From Pegea sp. RAD2-039 (lineage: Eukaryota > Chordata > Thaliacea > Salpida > Salpidae): a DNA stretch of 64,000 nucleotides. Shown in pieces: positions 10,890 to 21,025 of this stretch; positions within the stretch are counted from its first letter, which is position 1, and each line of letters opens with the position of its first letter. Below the pieces are notes generated by a model. That model did no database searches, was not told where the DNA came from, and saw nothing but the letters and a program-made list of their open reading frames with translations. The DNA is taken from contig JAQGEQ010000045.1 of the NCBI GenBank assembly GCA_034620365.1, forward strand, positions 372,001 through 436,000, in the 5' to 3' direction. The translations under genes were made by a program, and so were the position numbers.

Positions 10890-12673
10890 TTAAAATGGGA
10901 AATTTACACATATGTCAGGTACACATGGTTGATAGCTGACTACTACTTGATCAATCCATTCATTCGTTCTTGCAACTTCTTTCCATTCATTTGTTACTTC
11001 ATTGTAACATTCGACAATTTTAACAACATCTTCTCTTCCAGAATAACCTCCTGAAACAATCAACAAGTTCATCACAATTATGCAAATTATTGTAAACATC
11101 ATAAAAATTTTATTAAAAAGTTTTTCAATTCCAAACATAAGAAAAGTTTTACCAAAAACATAAATCTTCTTATTAAAGACAACAGCTTTTGGGAATCCTC
11201 TTGCATATTTCATACTTGCTACAAACTCCCAATTATCATTGAGGACATCGTATCTTTCAACAGTTTTTAAATTTCCTTCTCCGTAATTCAAACCACCAAT
11301 GGCGTAGATATAGTTGCCAAGCGTGACTACAGCTTTAATGATTTTAGAATTAGTTATCATCATAAGATCAAAACGTCATCGTGACGTCATCAGCAAATAC
11401 CTAGATAACTTCGAGGTGTCAACATCGATTTTACAGAACTCCATTCGTCCCTCTGTGGATCATATTTCTCCACACAAGAAACTGGGTTATACAAATCGTT
11501 GTTACCACCGACAACATACAACATCCGGTTGAAGGCAGCACAACCGAAAAATTCACGATATCTATTTAATGAAGCTCTTTGCGTCCATTCATCAGTGATC
11601 GGATCGTATCTGGAAATAACAAAAGAGTTTTTGGAATCTAAAGTTTTGGTTGAAATGTCATTTCATCACTCACTTCATCAAATCTTTTCCATTCTGATCT
11701 TTAAAAAGATACAATTCATTTTGAACAACTTCCATTTTCGGCATACGCAATTTATTGTCTAAACTTTTGCACTCCTTCCACTCATTTAAAATTGGGTCGT
11801 ATCTAGAAATGTGATGACGTCATATTTAGTTTGCAATGATGATGTCATCATTTGCTTCATGCTTCTAACCTTTCCAAATCACCATTCCACTTTAACATAT
11901 AAATGAAACCGTTGATGACAACAGATCTCTCAGTTCTTGAAAGACATATCTTCGGAAGTTTAAACCAAACATCTGTTTTAGACAAACGGAACTTTACACT
12001 TTCCAAAGATATCTCATCAGATCTATAAGATCCATCAATGATGTAGATCACCTGTGACGTCATATGTCAGTGGTTGAAGTGAAAAGTATTTAATTAAATA
12101 ATCTTACCTGCCGAATATCAAGTTGTCTTTGCTTACTTTCAATTGGGATGTAAGCTTTATCATGAACCTGAGAATCTTCAGAAGAATCATTCAGTTTAAG
12201 TTGATGAAGATTTGTACAATTATCAACTTCCGAAACTTCATCTCTAAAATTATCAAAAGTATAATTTACTTTAGTATCAAATTATAAATAAAGAATTAGA
12301 AACAAGTTTGATAAAAATAAAAAAAGTGAATAATTAAAATCACAAATACTTATTTCAGTTCTTAAATTTATAAATAAATAAAATAATAAAATTTAAATTC
12401 TTCTAAATGATTGAGTAACACTAAAATAATTTTAAATCAAATTAAAAATATAATAATTACAAGTTAAAATTGATAAAATTTAAGTTATTAATCTTTTTAG
12501 ATGCAACATAAATAATTTTCTAATCTGTTTTTATTTTAAATAAAAAGTGAATTTAAAGTAAGTTTATTTAGCGAACAATTTTAAGTGAAGACACAAAATT
12601 CTACTAACCTTTTATCATCTGTAGGTGGCATAATTGAATCGAAAACAACTTTGCTATTTAATCTATCTACCAT
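10890..12673 (-). CDS. Kelch-only protein, gene 2 (BTB and BACK deleted in frame)
   Basis: Seven exons, minus strand: 12673-12609, 12243-12108, 12051-11870, 11802-11674, 11609-11401, 11332-11153, 11050-10890, giving 353 residues with no stop. The second exon fuses the first part of exon 2 of the full gene to the last part of exon 6: the sequence goes from EDSQVHD straight to KAYIPIESK near 12160. The removed piece is 681 coding bases (227 codons), so frame and splice phase are kept. BTB and BACK are wholly absent, while all six Kelch blades remain, with intact splice sites. By family knowledge it could not join CUL3 through BTB or dimerise that way, so it might act alone or compete for substrate; that is inference. 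Start, stop and flanking sequence match genes 1 and 4. Confidence 0.9.
11382..12062. promoter_or_regulatory. Three intronic TGACGTCA palindromes in Kelch gene 2
   Basis: Perfect octamers at 11382-11389, 11815-11822 and 12055-12062, in the introns equivalent to introns 9, 7 and 6 of the full genes. They survive even though this copy lost its BTB/BACK exons. Confidence 0.5.
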
Positions 12674-13689
12674 TTTGATGTATTTAACAAGTTTAGAAAA
12701 TCTACCAACTGCTGATGTTATATAAATGAATTAGTTGATTTATATAAACAGTTTAATTTTAAAACTAACAAATAAATCGAAATATCGGATAAATAATCTA
12801 AGATAAATAATAAATAATATCAAAAGTAAAAAAGTATTTGAATTAAATATTAGCAATTTTTTTAAAACTTTTAAAAGAAATATTTTAGAACTTGTAACAG
12901 TAAAACGCCGAACATATTTTGATAGAAAGTAATTATTATAATTATAAACTACCAAGGTTAAATTAGTTAAAATCAAATACAAAATAATAAAATCATAAGA
13001 AAATATATTAAATTATAGAAACGATTTAATCAAGTAGCATCATTAAAATTAAAAGAAAAATATTTCACTAAAATAAATTATAAAAGTTTGATATAAAAAG
13101 AAAAATTTAGAAAAAGATTAATTAAAAATGTTTTCCAAAAATTAAAAAAATAGTAGATAAAACAAAACGATGATAAATTTTTCAATGAAAGTAAAGATAA
13201 CTCTTATAAAGAAATTTTTTCAAAGTAATAAGAAGACAACTAACAATAATGACAACTACAAGAATGATAGACACTAGTTACAAGTAGTTAATTAGTAGAT
13301 GACAGTTATCTGAAAACGAATGATAAAAACCATTTACGTCGGCGGCAAAATATTTTACAATTATATTATAGGTAGTTATAAATAAAAGTAGTATAAGCTG
13401 AATTTTGTAAATCTATAACTGAATAATTACAATATATGTTAAATAATAATAAATAATATCAACATTTGTTAAAAGCATATAAGACTCACTAGGAAAAATT
13501 AGAAAAATCAGAAAACCGTAAAAATCTACAAAATAATTTCAAAAATAAATCAATCTAGAAAATTAGAAAGATATTTTGATTTTCTCTAACTTGTTGAAAG
13601 AAATCGAAAAATCATTTTCATAATTAACATTATATAGTAACTAGAAAAAATAGTTTGTTAAAGACCTTTCTGAAATTATTAGTAAAAGT
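12674..13689. other. Upstream flank of Kelch gene 2
   Basis: AT-rich counterpart of 6022-7029, with small indels. No gene seen; the 12740-12982 ORF is low-complexity and is not kept in U1. Confidence 0.5.
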
Positions 13690-14105
13690 AGTAGAGATTG
13701 TGAAGCCTTTGTTGTTTAGCATGATGTACATTGTTGTCAGATTAGTTTGCTTCAAAACTCTTTAGTTTGAGTTCTTTTGCTTTCACGTTAAATTATTTTT
13801 CGACAGAGACAACAAAAATCGAAAACAGAAAGTTTTTATTTTAATTTCATTAGCTTTCGACAAGGTCCATGTTTTGCTAACGTACGATAGCGTACTAGAG
13901 ACAAACACTCTATAAATGGTCGCCTTGGTTTTAAAAGATAGCTTTGTATTATTCCAGATTAAATGTACCAGGTGTCTTACTGATGCAGATGCTGATATCA
14001 GCTTCTATTGATATTAATGATGTTATTGGTTAGCCGAAATAAGCTTCATGATGCTATCATGAGGTGGCTGATGAAAAGACGCTGAAGAGATTATTAAAGG
14101 GATTA
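13690..14105 (-). mobile_element. LINE reverse-transcriptase 3' fragment, second copy
   Basis: Counterpart of 7030-7440 at the next unit junction (14022/14023), with the same remnants of the KTKATIYRAFVS region and IDADIS motif on the minus strand. It is broken by stops. Its presence at each unit boundary shows that it travelled as part of the unit and did not insert independently. Confidence 0.7.
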
Positions 14106-15392
14106 TCTTTTATAAGTTCCAACAATAAAGTCAAACAGTTATTTTATTTTATTTATTCAAAAATTTAAAGAATACTCTGACAAACAAATTATTAAACAAT
14201 TGAAAGAATTTCTGCTGAATTTCGTAAGCTATGTAGATAGAAAGAAATTGGTACTTTCTCTATTAAAATTCATTTACATATACATTTATTGAATTTACAA
14301 TAGAAGTCTATAATATAGATGTTTATGATATGAAAAGCAAATTCGAGATCAATAAATAAAAATTTTCTTTCATGGTTTACTATTACACCTTTTTTTGAAA
14401 CAACTATATTCATCCACAGTCTGGAAAGATAACTTCAGCGTTCGATAGGAAACATTACTCTTTATCAAGTATAAATATTTTGTATCTTTGACGACAAAGT
14501 TGGAATCTATCTTATATTTATAAACCACATTTTTATATACAATCGATTTAACCTTTCTCCAATTCGTTGTTATTCCATCTAATTAGTAGTAAAAACATTT
14601 ATTTAAAAATTCTGGAAGTTTATTTTCTTCAATTTTCGGCTGTTTTAAGATCAACATTCTGGTCAACATTTAATAATGAACAATGATAGGAAAATGATTC
14701 TTAGATAAACTGAAATCTAATTTTTGTATAGTTGTTTGGTAATAATCATTTCTTAACTTTAAATTTGGCTATTTACATAAATGTGGGTTGTAAAAGTATG
14801 AATTAATAGAAGTTTTGAAATTATTTGTCAGTTTCGTTTAAATTGAAATATTTTATAACAATAACTTACATCAATATTTCCTAAATACAAATGTCAAAAT
14901 TAAACTTTTACTGAAAGTGAACACTGAAACGTCTTTAAAAAACTCAGTTTAGTTTAGAATTGATAATTAACTACTTCAACAAGAGTCTTTTCTAACTACT
15001 TTCCAAATATTTAACTTTGATTTCATTATTATTTGTTTAAAATCTTATCTTATGACCCAAATATGATAATTTTGTTAAAAGTAAAAAATATTACTTTTCT
15101 AAAACTTTCATTATTATTAAAACGATTTTGGTGGGTTACACTAAAATGACTTGAAATTTTAAACTAGTCAAATATTAGGTTTTATAAACTGTGGAGGTAA
15201 ATCTAACTACTAATTTATTAAACAAAGAGAAATATTTGTGGAAATAAAATAACTTTAGACAATTGATTGAATTTCAACCTAGATAATCATCGTGATAGAT
15301 AATCATATATTAATAGTAATTACCTACTCTCAAACTTTATGCTTCCAGCATATTCACTTACTACTATAAATCTCTGATAATATTTGAAAATC
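14023..15392. repeat. Duplication unit U3, truncated
   Basis: Begins with the same boundary sequence as U1 and U2 and follows the non-coding module, with more substitutions and a small deletion near 15300. It stops abruptly at about 15392, after the shared phrase ending tctctgataatatttgaaaa. No Kelch gene follows; unique DNA leading to VPS35L exons begins here. Its greater divergence suggests an older copy. Confidence 0.85.
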
Positions 15393-17151
15393 GTTGCATA
15401 TACCAACAAATAATTTTAAAAACAAAAGAAACTTTAAAACGAACTATTTGGATAAAATTTGAACTTTTTAATAGATTTGTTTCAGAGTATTCATATTTTA
15501 ATCACTTTTCATGTATCTTGAATTGTTTTCAAAATAAATTTTATAAAACGTTTTTGCTAATTGCTTTTATCTACATCAAGAAATTATAATTTAAAATGTT
15601 AAATAAGTTATAAAGTAAACTTGTAAAATAATAAAATGAAATCTTTGAAAATATTAATACTCAAAATATTCACTCACAAATCATTTACTATTAGAGCATC
15701 TAAAAATTAGGGTATCAAACTATGTATAAAAAAAATTTATTTACTTATTTTCAGCGTCCTTAAAAGCTAATAATTATCAATAAGTATATTTGTAAACTAT
15801 GTGATTATGTGGTTTTTAATACTATATTTCATATTCTTGAGTTTACACTGGATAATGTAATTATCCTAATTAGGTCGATTAGATTTTTATCTAAGTGTAA
15901 TCAAAAACTTGAAGAAAAGCTGTATGATTTAATAAATATTCGTAGGAAATTGATGTGGTGGTCTGTATCATTTTAAAAAGAGCTTAGAGTATTATCAGAG
16001 GACTGAAAAGCTCTTAGTGAAGTGATCTAACACAACAGGAATCTCTTTCAACTTAGCTAGCGCTCATCAAGCTCATCCATATAACGAAAATTATTTTATA
16101 TTTTTATGATCGATTTTTGAAACCAGCAAACTAAATAAAATAACATTTTTTGTGCTAACTTTTACTTATGATTTATCAAAGTGTTTTTTTCACGTGAAAT
16201 GTCCATGTAATTTATTTAAACCCTTATTTAAAAGAAAAAAGATTAAAGATTATTTTAGAACCACTAATAAAATCTTTAATCTATTTTTGTAGATGTGCTC
16301 TGAAAAATTAATCACCGATAAGTTATATTATGATTTAAGAAAGGAAACAGATAGTGTGATGAAAAAAAAGAAAATAAAAGAAAACGAAATGGCATCATGA
16401 TTTAATAAATGTTAGTTGGAAGTTGATGTGATGGTCTTTATCATTTTAAAAAGAAGTTAGAGTATTTTCAGAGGACTAAAAAGCTCTTTGTTAAGTGATC
16501 TAAAAAACTTATTTATTGAGATTAGATGGTTACAGCTCCAATAAATAACGTTCTTTGATTTTTATTAAATTATAAAAAATAAGATCAATACATAATATTT
16601 TCAAGGGACAAGAAATTGGCATTGTAAAATAAAGCACCATAGTTTTAAGAGTTTGGATATTTTCGATATTTTAGAGGAATACACAACCATTGAAGTAAAT
16701 ACCTTGTTGAACCTTGGTAATAGTAACGGCATCATAAGCAGTTTCAAGAGCTTTAATTTTTGTATTATTAAATAATGAAATGCATTTTAAATTTGTAACT
16801 CTCATTGCTATTTTTAGTTTTGAGTATAATTGAACTCAGAAATTTTTAAATTTTAAAACTTTATATACCTCATTAAGTCTACCAAGTGACAAGTGATTTC
16901 AAATTTTATTGAATTTGGTGAAATACGATGAATATCCAATAAATTTGTATTTACTTATTTTTATTACTTTAAAAAAAATTAACTTACAAATAAACTTACA
17001 AATGTCTTATATAGTGTTCAGAACTAAAAAAATAACTTAATACTGATATTTGTAAAATTTATGAAAACAATCTGAGAGTTGCTACTCACAGGTCAGTTGG
17101 TTGGTTGATTTGTATAAAAATAATCTATTCTTTTGACATTATCAATTCTAG
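15393..17151. other. Unique spacer with one local duplication
   Basis: AT-rich sequence between the repeat array and the first visible VPS35L exon. I looked for the missing N-terminal VPS35L exons here and found none. A block of about 115 bases is duplicated at 15913-16030 and 16388-16505. Confidence 0.5.
15913..16505. repeat. Pair of diverged direct repeats of about 115 bases
   Basis: 15913-16030 and 16388-16505 share a phrase running from atgatttaataaat through tcattttaaaaagag and tcagaggact to agtgatctaa. They are diverged copies in the same orientation about 475 bases apart. Neither strand reads as protein. Origin unknown. Confidence 0.7.
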
Positions 17152-18771
17152 TTGAACCGAATAATGGTGGAAATCCTGAATCATTTCGAGTCACCATCTG
17201 AGGCTTTTTATATGGTTTGTTTGATTTTCTTAAACTTTCTGTTTTTCTACCAATTTTTTTATCTACTTTTTTTCTTTTAGGATAATTTTCTTCCGTTTAT
17301 TGATATGTTTCAAAATGAAGATAGAATATCTGAACTTACTCATGAAGTCCTCTCATTCTTTATCAAGTTGGTCTTCAAAAACTGTATTAGTTAATAAAAT
17401 AAACTATCACTTTTAAAAAGAAACAACAAGAAAACACATGTGATACTATTGTTGTTAATGTTGTTCTGTACATGTGCAAAGCTGTGCATGACTCACTAAA
17501 GTAAGTTTAATCTAAAGTTAAGACCAGAATGTTTGCAAAATTACTTTTTCCAGCGCTTTAAGTATTATTGATCAACGTATTTCGTCAGCCCAATCAATTT
17601 GTAAACCTTTACAGAAGGTAAAAAATGGCTAAATTCAAAAATGTTTTAAAAGATTTCTTTGTAGATCAGTTTTGGTAAAGACTTTGAGCAACAGTTATCG
17701 TTTTATGTTACGTGCAGAGCAAGTTTTTGTAATTTGGATTTTGTGTTGAGTTCATTGGTCCATTCTGTTAATCAACTGTCAATGAAGGTTATAGCAATAA
17801 TGAAAGGGAATCATACAAGGAAAACTTCTGCTTTTGTTCGAGTATGATGATGTTAATTTTATTAACTTTACAGAGAAAGTAGTTTTTCTTTTACAGGCTT
17901 GCACTGCTTATTCGTTTATCACGATTCCATCACTAGAGAACAATTTAGTCAAATTCAATCTGTTTATAGAATCAGGACAAGCTGCTTTAAACTCTCAATG
18001 TATTTCTCAAGGTGATGCTCAATTGTAACTTTTATAATTTTATTCAAAGTATTAAAAGCTGTTATCAACCAGAAAACGGTTTTGATACTACTTCAAACTG
18101 TTTAACTTTTATTTTTTATAGCTGATGCCATGTTTAAAAGTGCAATCTCTTTGGTGATGGACTTGAATACGTTTAAAGGGTTTGGACAAGGGAACTTTTG
18201 GCCTAGTTTCCAAGCTTTGGCTTGTAATTTCTTGTCGTCGCTGATTTTAGTTCCTGTAAGTTAACTAAAAAAAGTCTCTTTTTTAATAAAAATAACTTTT
18301 TGTTAGGATAATACGGATCAGGGAGTCCTTTATTTACTCCGAGGATTTCTAAACGTCATCTCAGAGCTGGATCATGTCATCCCAAAATCTGTGTCTTGTA
18401 ATATTTATATTTCAGTTTTGGCAATCTTATCTGCTTATAGTCAAGAGCAGTATTTATATCAAATTGAAAAAAGTGAGAAATTCAGTTGTTGTCTGATGGA
18501 AGGTTTTTTTCGATTTTAACAAAAACATTTCAGTCGAATCCAATGACACTCTATACAGTAATGATCCAAAGTTTCTTCAGCAAGTCTCAAGCATCAGTCA
18601 AACAGTTCTCAATCAAATATTAGCCTTTATCGAGTCAACCAGCGATAAAGTAAGAAGGTTTATCAGTTAGCTTCAACTTCAACTTGTTATATTCCGTAGA
18701 ACTCTTCTAAAAGCAACTGTGCAATTGGGTTTCTACAAACTATCATTCCACATGGTGATTTGAAAGATTAA
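17152..18771 (+). CDS. VPS35L: VPS35L (Commander/Retriever subunit), C-terminal part only, likely broken
   Basis: VPS35L is the long scaffold of Retriever, which recycles membrane proteins from endosomes with VPS29, VPS26C and the CCC complex. Ten exons are visible: 17152-17214, 17281-17370, 17421-17500, 17554-17617, 17665-17841, 17897-18011, 18122-18255, 18307-18472, 18534-18649, 18700-18771. They join in phase to 358 codons. Strong family matches include [40 protein letters not shown] and [13 protein letters not shown]. This is only about the last 40% of the roughly 960-residue family protein; no earlier exons are visible, and the unit array lies directly upstream. After HGDLKD a TAA falls in frame, yet tail homology seems to continue in the same frame (IELFIKTWILINK) to about 18896. 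It may be a truncated duplicate or pseudogene, or the 5' half may lie outside the window. Confidence 0.85.
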
Positions 18772-18799
18772 TCTATGATTGAACTTTTTATCAAAACAT

Positions 18800-19311
18800 G
18801 GATATTAATTAATAAATCAAGTTTATGTGATTCTAAACAACTGGTTTGTTTTAAATATCTTCAATTTAAAGAATTTGAAAAAGTTGTATCTTTCTGATAG
18901 AATTGAGCTGCGAAAACTTCTTCTTTGCAAAAACCTGCTGAGATCTTTACCTGCCAGTATATTAAAAACTATCAAATCTTAAACAATGTGTTACTGATCA
19001 AAACCCTTTTTAAAATCTTGACAACCAGATAATTCATATCGTGTCAAAAAATCAGGATATACCAGAGCTAAGTGACATGGGTATCAATGCTATTTACAAG
19101 AAAACATTACTATCTGGAAAAATACCTGTTGCCTTCTATTTGTTCCGTCGTTATGAAGAAAGAAAAACTTGTTTATGTGGCAACAAGGTTTTTGAAGAGT
19201 CAAGATAAGCGTTTTTGAAAATCACTAATTCTGCTTTTATACCAAATTCTTTTCCTATAGAACTCATTTGTTGTTCTAAAAGATGTTTTGTACAAGAAAT
19301 CTCAAAAATAA
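18800..19311 (+). pseudogene. Leucine-rich-repeat protein, 3' remnant
   Basis: One frame gives LNIFNLKNLKKLYLSDRI followed by LRKLLLCKNLLRSLPASI, the LxxLxLxxNxLxxLP pattern of leucine-rich repeats. After a frame change and an acceptor at about 19030 comes IPELSDMGINAIYKKTLLSG and then a CLCGNK motif. This resembles the C-terminal Cys-containing segment of LRR1/LRRC58-like proteins. A last short exon at about 19261-19311 ends KDVLYKKSQK and a stop. The frames of the repeat part and the tail do not splice cleanly, the N-terminus is missing, and the start overlaps the tail of VPS35L on the same strand. I read it as a decayed fragment, possibly brought here with a duplication break. Confidence 0.45.
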
Positions 19312-20334
19312 CAGAAAATAACTAAACAACATAAATCCTTTTTACTTATTGAATTTTGTTGTTCTTGTATATTTTTTGTCATATTTCATCTTAAACTGAT
19401 TTAAATTATGATATTTGAATTTATTACTTGATATTTTTATATTTAATAAAACTTGTAAATCAACAAACTCGTGATATTTTCATCTAATCATTATTCAATA
19501 TATTTGGAAATTATTGATCAGATTTTGCTGCTTAAATTTACAAGAACTTGAAAATTAGTTAAGATCTTAATATTTATTAGAATGATAATATTGTAGTTAG
19601 CTTTACGAACAATAGCTACAAGGAAAGAAGAGTAATTGAAAAATAATTCTTTAATTTTGTTGATATTTATTATTCTTAGGCTGTTCATAGATTAATTTTT
19701 AACTTTTTAGTTAAAAAATCGAAAAAATTATAAACGGTTTAAAGCAAAATGATAACAAGCGAAAACAGCAATATGAACAAATATAATAAACATGGACATT
19801 ATGTACTAATAATATTTTGGCTACAATATTTACATTTTTTGTCTACGGAATACTAGTAAAGATTAAAGTTTAATTTTTTCCTGATATTTTGGTCATAATT
19901 GTTAATCACGTAATAAACTTAATGCTCTCTAACATGGCCCTGCGTTTGTCCAGCTTTCTACCTCTTATTTCTGAGTTGGGGTTTTGTTTCTGAGTTGTTT
20001 TGTTTTAATTAAAAGAAACTATTATGTTCTGTGAATTTCAAGAATTTATAAGTGGACCAAACGTCTGCTTTTCAATTATAGCATATTTATTTTTAATTAC
20101 CTTAAACAAAAACAACCCTTGAAAAATAGTGATTTTTGTAAACTCATAATACTTTCATGAAGACAATCTGAAAATATAAAGAATCTTTATCTCAGACAAA
20201 CAAAAGACTTTTTATTTGAAAATATAAGTATGAAATATATTGTCATTGAAATTTAACAGAATTTTATTCTTTACTTTTACAGTTTTATTTTAAATCTTAG
20301 ATTGTTAATAATGTTTTTAATATCTTTTTGGACT

Positions 20335-20615
20335 TGCTTGAATTTTTTCGATTTGCGTAGTGAAGAAAACCTTTCATCTTCTATCCGAATAAGACAAACG
20401 ACAAAATGAAGCTAAAATAAGTTTGCTGTAACAGTTAGTAAGTATTTTAAAATACTCAATAAACTTATTCAATCAGATAATTTTGTTTACACAGATAATT
20501 GTTTGTTTATACTAAGGTAGATTGAAAGTTTATCTTTTTTATTAGAGAAATAGTATAACTAAACAAATAAAGCCTAAATTTTTTTAAAAGTTGATTGACA
20601 TCTAATCAGATAAAA
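20335..20615 (+). repeat. Dispersed repeat, copy A (partner at 35745-36015)
   Basis: About 270 bases match 35745-36015 closely in the same orientation, starting near ttttttcgatttgcgtagtg and fading after agttgattgacat. Both copies hold a perfect palindrome, gtattttaaaatac. Six-frame reading is full of stops, so it is not coding. It could be a short interspersed element or a non-coding RNA gene; no tRNA-type promoter boxes are evident. Confidence 0.8.
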
Positions 20616-20994
20616 CATTTTAAACGTTTTAGAATAGATAAAACTAGTTTACTTTGTTAAGCTTAAAAAAAATTGATGGTGGACATGTTCAGTGGACAAC
20701 AGAAAAGTTTTTCTTTAGTCAAGTTAGTTTGTCTTCTCTATCTTTCAGTTGTTTACAAAGTAATATAGGAGGATTTGTTCTTAAAGCGGCGACAAGGACG
20801 GTCGGCGCCCTTTAAAAGCTCTTCATACAACAAACCCTGGAGTAAAAACATACAAATGAAGCTTTAACAATACGGCCGTTAATCTCAGTTTCTATTGGAT
20901 GATGTTATTTTTGAGCTGAGCAAGAAAGGATCATTCACAGCCTCAACGTCATATTAATTAATCCTGCTGCATCGAGAAAGTTTTAGTTGGAATT

Positions 20995-21025
20995 TTAATT
21001 CTAATTTTAATTTTAATTTTAATGA
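20995..21025. repeat. Short tandem repeat, ATTTTA-type
   Basis: Five or so imperfect repeats of an attttaatt-like unit. Simple sequence with no evident function. Confidence 0.7.

Larger units (their letters stand above)
7364..14022. repeat. Duplication unit U2 (carries Kelch gene 2)
   Basis: Direct tandem copy of U1, nearly identical over long stretches. It keeps the 8470-8840 segment that U1 lacks and has lost about 1.07 kb spanning Kelch exons 2 to 6. Between about 9930 and 10170 it differs at many positions where U1 and U5 agree, which points to past gene conversion among units. Confidence 0.93.

Noticed and set aside
11314-11762. Two overlapping plus-strand ORFs across Kelch gene 2
   Set aside because: They are antisense shadows of Kelch exons 8-10.
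14060-14110. Hammerhead-ribozyme-like phrase ctgatgaaaag followed by a hairpin-like stretch
   Set aside because: The core is not kept in the sister copies (ctggttaaaag, ctggtgaaaag), the GAAA and stems are lacking, and the sequence is explained by the LINE relic.
18769-18771. TAA in VPS35L as a sign of a changed genetic code
   Set aside because: All intact genes here use TAA or TGA as genuine stops at family-typical ends.
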